A stretch of DNA of 18,912 bases from Tubulinosema ratisbonensis (Eukaryota > Microsporidia > Tubulinosematidae): contig RCSS01000704.1 in assembly GCA_004000155.1 (NCBI GenBank), positions 1-18,912 on the forward strand. The letters run 5' to 3'. Of the stretch, positions 8,760 through 16,303 are shown piece after piece. The notes beneath the pieces were generated by a model, which saw only the letters and a list, made by a program, of their open reading frames with translations, ran no database searches and was not told the origin of the DNA. Each line of letters opens with the position of its first letter. Positions within the stretch are counted from its first letter, which is position 1. Position numbers and translations under genes: made by a program.

Positions 8760-9024
8760 TTTACAAAAATTAAACTACTTTTTATTCCCCGTGTTACGTG
8801 TCCAATAAAAAAATTATATCAATGTTTCAAAAAAGATCATTTTTCTCCTTTTTGAAGTTTAAAATTATTAAAAATATTCTTTGACTTGCATACTGGCACA
8901 TTAAAAAAGAAAGATTTTAAAACTTAAAACAGTTTGTATTTGATTATAAACATAGTAAATTAAAACTCATTACAATTAGTTTTACTTTGTTTGTTTTTTT
9001 CAACAAAAAAATTAGTTTTAACTA

Positions 9025-9150
9025 TCTTCGTAAAAAAATATTTTTTTTAATTATCTTCGTAAAGAAACACTTTTTTTAAACTATTCTTCGTAAAGAAACA
9101 TTTTTTTTATTGTCTTCGTAAAAAATATTTTAATCACAGAAAATCTTTGT
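9025..9150. repeat. Imperfect tandem repeat, about 30-bp unit, five copies
   Basis: TCTTCGTAAA occurs at 9025, 9054, 9085 and 9113, and a degenerate TCTTTGTAAA at 9144. The spacing is 29, 31, 28 and 31 bp. Each unit continues as roughly (A/G)AAA(C/T)A(C/T) followed by a T-run. The array lies upstream of the Sel1-repeat gene and about 66 bp downstream of the guanylyltransferase stop. It could be a minisatellite or a set of protein-binding sites. Confidence 0.75.
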
Positions 9151-9215
9151 AAAAATAATAAAATTTGATCTTTTTTTGACAAAAGAAAAAAANNCACAAA
9201 AAAATTTCTTTATTT

Positions 9216-10136
9216 TTACAAAATTTTTGTGTCATCCCCTAAAATACTAAAATTTGACAAACAAACATTTTTACCAATAAAACAATTCTTTCCAACAATG
9301 CAGTCAGAAATGGAAACATTGTCTTCTACCACCGTGTTATCAAAAATAGCACAATTTTTTAGTACAACATTCTCACCAATAATTACATTTTTACCAATTA
9401 CAACGTTATTTTGATGTTTCAGATCATTTTTTAGAAAAAGGCTTTGACCACGTAAATAACCCTGAGCAGTGCCAATATCAGCCCAATATCCTTCTAAATT
9501 GAAAATTTGTAACAATTTTTTATCTGCTAGCTTAGGAAATACTTCTTTTTCAATTGAAGAAGGTCTTTCTTCTAAAAAATTTAAAATTTCTTCAGAAAAA
9601 ATGTAAATACCAGCATTTATGAGATTAGAGATGTATTCCTTAGGTTTCTCTATAAATTCTTCTATTTCTTTGTAATTATTTGATTTTATTACTCCAAAAT
9701 TAGAAGGATCTTCTACTTCAGTGACTAAAAGTGTTCCTATTTTACTATTTTTTATGTGAAATTCTATCATTTTTTTAAAAGGGTAATCACAAATGATATC
9801 AGAATTTAACACAAAAAANAAAGAACCTTCCAAATATTTTTTAGCAAAGGCAATGGGACCAGCTGTCCCCAAAGGTTCATTCTCTAATGACATAATTAAT
9901 TTAACATTGTACTTTTTTTCGTAATCACTCACACACTCTTTTATAACATTGTACTTGTAATTCATCGCCAAAATTATTTCTGTGATCCCTGCCTCACTCA
10001 AGGCTTTAATTTGTCTCTCTAAAATAGGAACATTAACAAATGGTAATAATGGCTTAGGAATTGTGTAAGTAAGTGGTCTTAACCTTGAACCAAAACCACC
10101 AACCAAAATCAAAGCTTTTAAATTTTTTATAAACAT
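9216..10136 (-). CDS. PSA1: Mannose-1-phosphate guanylyltransferase (GDP-mannose pyrophosphorylase)
   Basis: The enzyme makes GDP-mannose from mannose-1-phosphate and GTP in the cytosol, feeding protein mannosylation and GPI anchors. The 306 residues show the nucleotidyltransferase signature GGFGSRLRPLT at about 13-23 with the PKP loop at 27-29, then NEPLGTAGPI (86-95), the metal-binding NSD (111-113), FIEKP (161-165), NAGIYIF (174-180) and GYWADIGT (216-223). From about 244 there are left-handed beta-helix hexapeptides (VVIGKNVIIGENV). The chain stops soon after the LGDD turn. About 30-50 C-terminal residues found in yeast Psa1 (361 aa) are missing, and no frameshift that would restore them is visible. 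One ambiguous base at 9819 lies just before the NSD strand. No C-run was seen at the start. Confidence 0.9.
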   Translation of the reverse strand: MFIKNLKALILVGGFGSRLRPLTYTIPKPLLPFVNVPILERQIKALSEAGITEIILAMNYKYNVIKECVSDYEKKYNVKLIMSLENEPLGTAGPIAFAKKYLEGSXFFVLNSDIICDYPFKKMIEFHIKNSKIGTLLVTEVEDPSNFGVIKSNNYKEIEEFIEKPKEYISNLINAGIYIFSEEILNFLEERPSSIEKEVFPKLADKKLLQIFNLEGYWADIGTAQGYLRGQSLFLKNDLKHQNNVVIGKNVIIGENVVLKNCAIFDNTVVEDNVSISDCIVGKNCFIGKNVCLSNFSILGDDTKIL

Positions 10137-10202
10137 GTTTGTTTATTTTTCATTTATTTATATTTTTTTAGTTTACGTATAAAATTTTTTTGACACGTGT
10201 AT

Positions 10203-10358
10203 TTAATTAATTTTCTTTTTCTTTGGTCCTTCGAAAGAATAAAACCCCTTTTGACAGAATACAGAAGAAAAAGTAATTGATTCATCTTCATTTTTTTTAT
10301 TTTTTACAGCTTTTTGCATGAATTTAAGTCCTTGTAGTTTTTTGCTTAAGTCTGACAT
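10203..10358 (-). CDS. MPP6: Mpp6-like nuclear exosome cofactor (51 residues)
   Basis: Mpp6 bridges the nuclear RNA exosome (Rrp40/Rrp6) to the Mtr4 helicase and takes part in pre-rRNA processing and RNA surveillance. This very short gene reads MSDLSKKLQGLKFMQKAV at its N-terminus. The LSK.L..(L/M)KFMQ block is the hallmark of the Mpp6 family; human MPP6 has LSKNLLRMKFMQRG. The C-terminal end has KGFYSFEG, which resembles the conserved G(R)MSF.GF motif near the human C-terminus, followed by KKKK. Between them lie only about 20 residues, so the protein is reduced to little more than the two conserved ends (yeast 186 aa, human 160 aa). It starts at the ATG on 10358-10356 and stops at 10205-10203, 66 bp before the guanylyltransferase ATG on the same strand. 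The identification comes from reading the sequence by eye. Confidence 0.72.
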   Translation of the reverse strand: MSDLSKKLQGLKFMQKAVKNKKNEDESITFSSVFCQKGFYSFEGPKKKKIN

Positions 10359-10454
10359 TTTTAAAAAAGTGATATTTTATTTTTAAAATTTTAAATTTTA
10401 AGTAAGTTTATTTAAATAAATAAATGTTAGTAAATTAATTAAATGCTAAAATAA

Positions 10455-10638
10455 AAAATATTAAAAATAAAAATTTAAATATCAAAAATAAATAAATTAG
10501 ATTTAAATATTAAAAAAAATATTTCTAATATTAAATATTTCTAATATTAAATATTAAAAGTATATGAAATAAACAAATTAGATTAAAATATTAAAAATAA
10601 AATTTTAAATATCAGAAATAAATCAATTAGATTTAAAT
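10455..10638. repeat. 54-bp direct repeat, two copies 130 bp apart
   Basis: 10455-10508 and 10585-10638 are both 54 bp and differ at three positions by my alignment. They share the ends AAAATATTAAAAATAAAA and AATTAGATTTAAAT. Such identity in A/T-only DNA suggests a recent local duplication. Confidence 0.7.
10517..10555. repeat. 16-bp tandem repeat
   Basis: AAATATTTCTAATATT occurs at 10517-10532 and directly again at 10533-10548, followed by a partial third unit. A further copy lies at 10680-10695. It is probably a minisatellite-like slippage product in the uL6 upstream region. Confidence 0.7.
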
Positions 10639-10784
10639 CAAAATATTAAATATTCAAGTATCAAAATAAAAATAAAAATAAATATTTCTAATATTAAATA
10701 TGAAAATAATTAAATTAAATTAAAATATTTATTATTTTAATTTAATTTAATTAATTTATTTTTTAATATTTTTAAAAAATTTTA

Positions 10785-10787
10785 CCC
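10785..10787 (+). promoter_or_regulatory. CCC start-site motif of uL6/RPL9
   Basis: The start reads tttacccatATG, with CCC two bases before the ATG. In the 350 bases upstream C is nearly absent, so the run stands out. Confidence 0.6.
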
Positions 10788-10789
10788 AT

Positions 10790-11353
10790 ATGAAAAGATT
10801 GTTGGTAAAAGAATTAGTTAAAATACCAGAAGGATGTGAGGTAGAAATTAACAAGAAAGTCATAACAATCAAAGGAAGTAAAGCTACCTTAGTAAGAGAT
10901 ATGTCTCACTTCATTCTCTCTTTTGACTTATATGAAAATAATATNAGGATTTCNTTATGGAATGGTACCAGTAGAGAGAGATCTAAGCTCATCACTGCTG
11001 CTTCTATCCTTAAGAATGCTATCAATGGATGTATGATAGGATATTCTTACACTCTNAAGGTGGTAAATAAACACTTCCCAATGAGTATTGATATCAATAA
11101 GAATGGTAAGGAAGTGGTAGTTAAGAATTTTTTAGGACAGAAAGCTATTAGAATATTTAAGATGTTTGGTGAATCTGTCGCTAGGTTAGGAAATGACAAA
11201 GATTTTCTTATTATTGAAGGTCCTTCTATTGAAGATGTGTCACAGTCTGCTGGTGCTATACAAGAGAAATGTCAGGTAAAAACCTTNGATTCAAGAACAT
11301 TTTTGGATGGTATTTATTTTATTAAGAAAGGTCTTTTAGAAACAGATTCTTAA
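10790..11353 (+). CDS. RPL9: 60S ribosomal protein uL6 (RPL9)
   Basis: uL6 is a two-domain protein of the large cytosolic ribosomal subunit near the sarcin-ricin loop and stalk base. The 187 residues match the eukaryotic length (about 190). The match runs along the whole protein: VTIKGSKATLVRDMSH (about 25-40, human IVKGPRGTLRRDFNH), then GCMIGYSYT.KVV..HFPM, then VKNFLGQKAIR (human IRNFLGEKYIR), then the C-terminal SRTFLDGIYFIKKG (human IRKFLDGIYVSEKG). Four ambiguous bases (10945, 10954, 11056, 11287) give unknown residues. The start is supported by the CCC motif just upstream. The gene stands alone between A/T-rich spacers. Confidence 0.93.
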   Translation: MKRLLVKELVKIPEGCEVEINKKVITIKGSKATLVRDMSHFILSFDLYENNXRIXLWNGTSRERSKLITAASILKNAINGCMIGYSYTXKVVNKHFPMSIDINKNGKEVVVKNFLGQKAIRIFKMFGESVARLGNDKDFLIIEGPSIEDVSQSAGAIQEKCQVKTXDSRTFLDGIYFIKKGLLETDS

Positions 11354-12111
11354 ATAAAAAAAAACAGTTTAAAAAATTACAGGGTTAGATTTTTAAGTTA
11401 TTAAATATTATTTAATATTAAAAAAAATAATTTTTTATTTCTTGAATAATTGTTAAATTAAAAGTATTTTTAATAATTAATGATTAATAAACGTTTATCA
11501 ATTTAATAATTTTATTTAATTCACATATTAATGCTTTTTTTATATTTAATACTATTTCTTTATATTTTATTTAATTATTCTAATTAAAAAATTACTTAAA
11601 AAACAAATATTTTCATATTTTAAAAAGTAAAAAGAAAATCTTTTACAAGTAACAAAAAAAAGTATTTTAATAATTTATAAAGAATATTAGTGAAGTTAAA
11701 TCATAAATATATTTTATGATTTAAGAATATAAATTAATACAAGCATTTAATTTATCTTTTATATTTTATTTTCTTTACATTTAAAAGTAATTTTTAACTT
11801 TTATTGTAATGTATTTTCATAAAAAGAAATTTATTATTTTGGTTTTCTATTCTGATTTTAGTGTTAAAATGATTTAAAAAGCTGTGTTTAATCCATAAAT
11901 TTAAATATTAAATTTTGTTTAATTTGATGGACAAGAATCTTTTAATAACTTTAAATCTTATTTATAAATAAAAAATTAGTAATTAACTGTATTGTTTCAC
12001 TTTTTCAAGATTTGGCAGTTTTTAAATTTTAACAAAATAAAAATTTAAAACACAATTTGTATCAATTGTAAACAAAGAAACAAATATATAACTAAAACAA
12101 AATACATCCTT
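11354..12111. other. Intergenic region, no gene recognised
   Basis: In these 758 bp I find only very short open frames (for example about 14 codons near 11928). The one clear structure is the perfect hairpin at 11696-11724. Otherwise it is low-complexity A/T without tRNA-like boxes. Confidence 0.6.
11696..11724. repeat. Perfect 12-bp hairpin with 5-nt loop
   Basis: TTAAATCATAAA (11696-11707) pairs exactly with TTTATGATTTAA (11713-11724) around the loop TATAT. It lies mid-spacer, about 340 bp after the uL6 stop and 390 bp before the VTC-like start. Confidence 0.6.
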
Positions 12112-13770
12112 ATGAACTACCCGGAATACTTAAAAAGCATTATACCAAACAAATATCACAAATATTTAATTGATTACCAAAAATTATCAGATATACTGTG
12201 CGAAAAAGATTTCGTAGAAAAATTCGAATATTCTTTTATAAAAAGTTTTGATGAAGAGTACAGCAAATTTACAGAGGTTTATGATAATGAATATCATATT
12301 TTGTATTTTAAATATTTAGATTTGATGAATGTAGAAGCAGATTTAAATGGTTTGTTATGTAACGGAATGTGTTTAGATGAAGATATAAATGATTTGTTGA
12401 AATATGTAACAGGAAATATAAATGGATTAAAGAAACTAGCAAAAAAACATGATTTATTATCATCTAATGAGATATATTCTATTTTTAGNAAAAGGTTTAG
12501 AGGTGATGTGAGTAAAATTAATAGTTTAAAAAATGATATGGAAATACTTCTAAAAGAAATAAAGAATCGAAACTCAAGTGATATTTTTATACAAAAATAC
12601 AAAATAAATACTTTCTTGATGATTAATGGTAATAAAGATTTAAGCAAATATTACGAGACGTGCGATAATAAAGAAATAGAAAATTCCGAGACTAATAGAA
12701 TATCTGAAATATATNTNGATAATGACAATTTTGATGTATATACAGCTACTTTATATCTTAACATCCAATCCTCAATNATTAAAATGACATGGGTGCTTAA
12801 CAATCCAACAAATTATATTTTAGTCTCTAAAAAGACAATAGATAATAACGATGAAGAATATGAGATAGATTTTAAACTGGAACGCAAAAATTTATTAGAT
12901 TTTTTAAATCAAAAAGATGTTTGGGAAGATATATGTGATCTTAATTTAAATAATGAATATATCAAGGCTTGTTATTACGAAATTAAGAATGATTTAAAGA
13001 ACAAGTCCTTAAAAATCAAATGTAAAATAAGTTATACAATTTTAAAAATCAAAAGATCAGATTGTAATTGTGAATTTAGTTTAAAATACGACATAATAAT
13101 TCATAAATTAGATAATAATTTATTAGAAACAGAAGATGACGTTTTAATGAAAGTATCTTATGGTATCATAACATTAAAATATTCTGAAGATGAAGAAAAG
13201 ATAACACAAATTTTAGAGAGATTAAGATCTGCTAACATAGAAGAATATAATTATTTTAATCTTTTTGTCTTTTCTACAATTATGATCTATGAAGATGTTA
13301 AAGAGATACCGAAATGGATGCATCACTTGAGCATAAAAAGATTAAAACAAGATTTTACAGAACAAATACAACAAAACGAAGAGATAATAGAAATATACAA
13401 CAATTCTAAAGAAGCTAGCAGATTTAATAATGGAACACTTTTCGATTTTGAGCGTGATACTTTTGAGCAAAGAATCATTGTGATTAACACAAATAAGTTC
13501 TTGAATTGGTTATGTTTTTCTGTGATACTTGGCGGGATAGGTGCACTTACAATATCATTAGATTCTGCTTTATTTATTTTCAGCGGCACTTGTTTAGTAT
13601 TACTNTCTTTATTAAGCTGTTTTTATGCCGTATATTTATATTTTAAGAAAAAAAATCATTCCCATGAAAATATTAATTATCTTGAATTACCTGTTTTGGA
13701 TGATCCTGTAGCTTTGGTTGGTGTAATATTTTTCATTTTAATTGTTTCTTTGATATCATTTTTACCTTAA
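12112..13770 (+). CDS. SPX-VTC-DUF202 protein (vacuolar transporter chaperone subunit-like)
   Basis: VTC complexes make polyphosphate from ATP and pass it into acidic vacuole-like organelles; SPX domains sense inositol pyrophosphates. Of 552 residues, about 1-170 form the SPX domain (YHKYLIDYQKLSDIL at 15-29; the basic helix GLKKLAKKHDLL at 105-116). Residues about 175-420 follow the VTC core (SKYY at 178-181, IYxDNDNFDVY at 200-210, FKLERKN at 254-260, EIPKWMHHL at 398-406). Three membrane helices at about 463-480, 488-510 and 533-550 form a DUF202-type tail with the FLNWLCFSVILGGIG signature. Several basic pocket residues of active Vtc4 appear replaced: the LRxRW strand reads IKMTW at 223-227. 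A regulatory Vtc2/3-like role, or a very diverged enzyme, is therefore possible. Ambiguous bases lie at 12489, 12715, 12717, 12777 and 13605. Only a weak CC precedes the start. Confidence 0.82.
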   Translation: MNYPEYLKSIIPNKYHKYLIDYQKLSDILCEKDFVEKFEYSFIKSFDEEYSKFTEVYDNEYHILYFKYLDLMNVEADLNGLLCNGMCLDEDINDLLKYVTGNINGLKKLAKKHDLLSSNEIYSIFXKRFRGDVSKINSLKNDMEILLKEIKNRNSSDIFIQKYKINTFLMINGNKDLSKYYETCDNKEIENSETNRISEIYXDNDNFDVYTATLYLNIQSSXIKMTWVLNNPTNYILVSKKTIDNNDEEYEIDFKLERKNLLDFLNQKDVWEDICDLNLNNEYIKACYYEIKNDLKNKSLKIKCKISYTILKIKRSDCNCEFSLKYDIIIHKLDNNLLETEDDVLMKVSYGIITLKYSEDEEKITQILERLRSANIEEYNYFNLFVFSTIMIYEDVKEIPKWMHHLSIKRLKQDFTEQIQQNEEIIEIYNNSKEASRFNNGTLFDFERDTFEQRIIVINTNKFLNWLCFSVILGGIGALTISLDSALFIFSGTCLVLXSLLSCFYAVYLYFKKKNHSHENINYLELPVLDDPVALVGVIFFILIVSLISFLP

Positions 13771-14260
13771 TGTTAATTAATAACAAAAAATATATACTAT
13801 CAATAAAATATTTAATATCAACGAAGTATTTTTTTTGTAAATGAATCATTTTTTACAAATAAGTAAACAATCACATTTTTATAATTTTAAATCCAAATAA
13901 AATAATATTTCAACAAAAAAATATTTTTTAAACTAAATTTATTTTATTTTTAATGCTAAATACTTTTTAAAAATAAAATGCATCCACTTCGGTAATCCAA
14001 CATTGAAATGCTGCGATGTCTTGAGCTATACCTAATTATTTAGAAACATATTTACCGTATGTTTCTTGAAATTAAGTTGAATACTTTATAAAGAAGAAAT
14101 AGCAAAAAAATGTTCGTATGGATTCCCCATCCCTAGGCAACAAAAAAATGGTAATCTAATTCTAAAACAACCTGTATTTTAAAAATTATTAAAAAATTTA
14201 TTTTTTAGTTTCTAAAACCTTTTAAATAAGAAATTTATGATTTTTTAGTAAATCACAATT
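13771..14260. other. Intergenic region with repeat copy 2
   Basis: No gene was recognised in 490 bp. It contains the second copy of the dispersed repeat (about 13980-14150) and otherwise low-complexity A/T, including a short foldback near 13837-13860 (TTTGTAAA / TTTTACAAA). Confidence 0.6.
13980..14150 (-). repeat. Dispersed relic repeat, copy 2
   Basis: Read on the minus strand this copy has the T-run with TTGTTGCC, then a perfect 7-bp hairpin (AAACATA at 14043-14049 and TATGTTT at 14057-14063), then TTAGGTATAGCTCAAGAC. From 14032 the minus strand reads Gly-Ile-Ala-Gln-Asp-Ile-Ala-Ala and stays open for 21 codons. The frame upstream of this point contains a TAA. It aligns with copies at 2505-2690 and 15560-15810. 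Borders were estimated by eye. Confidence 0.55.
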
Positions 14261-15365
14261 TTATTTAAATGAAATATCTTTTAAAATTCCTATCGCATCT
14301 TCACTTTTTAAATTTGTAAATATACTTTTAGAAGGAATAGAAATATTCTCCCATAACTTTGCATCTTTAACAAACAAAAACTCTTTTAAAAAATTATATA
14401 ACTTTTCTTTAGAAACATTCCTCATTCCTTGAAAATTACCTAAATTAAACTCAGTCCATGTCATTTTTTTAAGTAAATTAATATCACAGTTTAAAGCTAA
14501 AGAGAATAATTCTTGTGACTCATTTATTTTATAAAAACTAAGAAACATGTCTAAAACATCGCGCGGAATACTTTCCACTGCTTTATTTAGTAAATCATCA
14601 CTTTTATCAAATAAATAGCTTATTTTTAGAAGTGAATTAGAAAGAGCCAAGTTTTTATTCTGTTTTTTTCAGATTAAAATAAATTAAAGCCATTTTTTCA
14701 TTTCTTAGATCAAGAAACTTTGTACTTTTGAAATACAAAGAATAATACAGCTTTAAAGAAGTAGAGTCAGTAATTTTAATACCCTTCTTCAAATATCTCT
14801 CTACTTTTAGAAAATCTTTACATTCTTCACCAAAAATAAAATAAATTTCTTCATTTCTAGGATATTTTTCAAAAAAATATTTTATTATTTTTAGTTTTCT
14901 TTCTTCTTTTTCTAAGCCAATTATTTTAGAAAAGTTTTCTGATTCATTTTGTAAAAATGGTTCTAATTTTATTAAAAGTGTTAATGATTCATTATAAGCA
15001 GTGGTAAATTCATTTTTTTGTGGCAAATCTAATTTCTCATTAAGAAAGTCTTGGTACAATAAGTTTAAATCTTTTATCGGATTATTTAACCCAATTTTAT
15101 AAACAAACATTCTTTTATTTAAATCAGTTTGTATTAAATTATACTCTTTAATTATCTCATATAAATCGTAGTGAAACCATAATCTTTGTATGGAATATTC
15201 ATAAGCTGATAAAAGAAAAGAAGAGTTTATTTCTTTTATATATTTTATGTAAATCTTAAAGATATCTAAGTTTGTTGTTTTAGGCAAGGTTTTGTTAAAT
15301 AAATTATCCAAATCTCTATATTTCTTTTCTTTTAACAAAAATTCTAATTCTTCTAAAATTTGCAT
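14261..15365 (-). CDS. RNA14: CstF-77 / Rna14-like mRNA 3'-end processing protein, frameshifted
   Basis: CstF-77/Rna14 is a HAT-repeat scaffold of the cleavage and polyadenylation machinery in the nucleus. The first part (15365-14655, 236 codons) shows HAT-like helices. The best match is GLNNPIKDLNLLYQDF at residues 92-107, which follows the human G.VNPM.NIE.LWRDY segment; KKYRDLDNLFNKTLPKTTNLDIFKIYIKYI near the N-terminus follows the human HAT1 region. The frame then stops at TAA just after an A7 run (14663-14669). The second part (14650-14261) has no ATG at its start (the codon is TTG), so it is a continuation, not a separate gene. Removing one A from the run joins the two frames into about 367 residues. 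A homopolymer sequencing error is the simplest explanation; a real mutation or programmed slippage is less likely. Yeast Rna14 is 677 aa, so this is a much reduced form. Only CC lies near the start. Confidence 0.72.
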
Positions 15366-16303
15366 TTTATGGTTTAATTTAAAAAATTATTAAATTTTAT
15401 TTTAAAAAAATTTAAAATAAATTTTAAATACCTTTTTTTAAAAACTATTACAAGTTATTTATGATTAAATCTTAATATTTAAAAATTATTTAATGAATTA
15501 TTAATACAATCGACATATATATGCAATAATTAAATCAAAAATTTTTAAAACATTTTATGATGTTTTTTTGTTCCCAGTATAAGAAATATATAAGAAAGAA
15601 TTTTGCCATCCTTTTATATAATATAATAATATCTAGTTTAAAATAAACATACAGTAAAGTATCTTTTTTCATTTTTAGGTATAGCGCAAGATACTGCAAG
15701 CCTTTCAACTGCTAAACCCTAATCCAGCCTTTTAATTAGTTGTCTAAGTTTACCTTTACTTGCAGACTTTGGTAACAGGAGCTGTGATGTTAACATCATA
15801 AATTAATAAATAGGCATTTATATTTTATATTTAAAGTATAACAACAGATCTTCGTAAGTAATTTCCCTTCCAAAGCAACAAAAAAATATATGTCAATAAA
15901 AATAGACTTGTTTTAGTCGTATTACTTCATTTTAAAAAACGAAAGTAGCCATATTTAAATAAAAATAACACATATTAAATTATAAAATATATTAAATAAA
16001 ATATTTTGTATTATATTATCGTAAAAAAATTTGTTAGCCTATAAACATATTTATTTCTGCCTTATGAATAAAAATTTTAAAGATTTTATAAACCCTTGTG
16101 TTTTTTTACTATTTTTTAAAAAAAGAATATATAAACAAGCGTATAAACATATTAATTAACTATCCATACTGAACTTATTTAAAATGAGAATTATTTAACC
16201 TATAAACACATTTAAAATCTTAGTATTTTTAAAAAAGAAAATAAAAATTTGTAAGGAGAATACCTTCAAAATACTTTTTTATTTGTAAAATTTTAAAAAA
16301 TTT
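15366..16303. other. Intergenic region with repeat copy 3 and TATAAACATATT motifs
   Basis: No gene was recognised in 938 bp. It holds the third copy of the dispersed repeat (15560-15810) with a G+C content above its surroundings. The 12-mer TATAAACATATT lies at 16040-16051 and 16142-16153, with a one-base variant at 16201-16212, all within 270 bp upstream of the FAM72-like start. Their role is unknown. Confidence 0.55.
15560..15810 (+). repeat. Dispersed relic repeat, copy 3 (longest)
   Basis: On the plus strand this copy has a T-run with TTGTTCCC (about 15563), the hairpin-like AAACATACAGTAAAGTATCTTT, then TTAGGTATAGCGCAAGATAC. From 15678 the plus strand reads Gly-Ile-Ala-Gln-Asp-Thr-Ala-Ser-Leu-Ser-Thr-Ala-Lys-Pro, then TAA, then open again for about 28 codons to a stop near 15806. 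It ends near a perfect 14-bp palindrome, TGATGTTAACATCA (15785-15798). A further short T-run/TTGTTGC-like piece in inverted orientation lies at 15872-15890. I take it for a decayed mobile-element fragment; no transposase family was recognised. Confidence 0.55.

Larger units (their letters stand above)
8754..9215. other. Intergenic region between Sel1 gene and guanylyltransferase
   Basis: No gene was recognised in 462 bp. It holds the start signal of the Sel1-repeat gene at its left end, a TTTCTCCTTT 10-mer at 8842-8851, and an imperfect 30-bp tandem repeat (9025-9150), all listed or discussed separately. Two ambiguous bases lie at 9193-9194. Confidence 0.6.
10359..10789. other. Intergenic A/T repeat block upstream of uL6
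   Basis: No gene was recognised in 431 bp. The sequence is almost entirely A and T and is built of short direct repeats, listed separately. The right end should hold the promoter of the ribosomal protein gene. Confidence 0.6.

Noticed and set aside
9025..9150. CRISPR-like array from the 30-bp periodic repeats
   Set aside because: The units run into each other without unique spacers and the genome is eukaryotic. It is a degenerate tandem repeat.
12294..12647. Minus-strand hydrophobic frame inside the VTC-like gene
   Set aside because: It lies wholly inside a well-supported SPX/VTC gene and shows only the antisense bias of Lys/Asn-rich coding DNA.
13837..13860. Short foldback TTTGTAAA / TTTTACAAA
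   Set aside because: An 8-bp stem made mostly of A/T pairs is expected by chance in this sequence.
14261..14650. A separate gene for the downstream half of the Rna14-like region
   Set aside because: The frame begins with TTG, not ATG, abuts the A7 run, and continues the same strand directly after the first frame's stop. A frameshifted single gene is simpler.
15785..15798. Perfect 14-bp palindrome TGATGTTAACATCA as an operator
   Set aside because: It lies inside relic repeat copy 3 and far from any start codon, so a regulatory role is not supported by its context.
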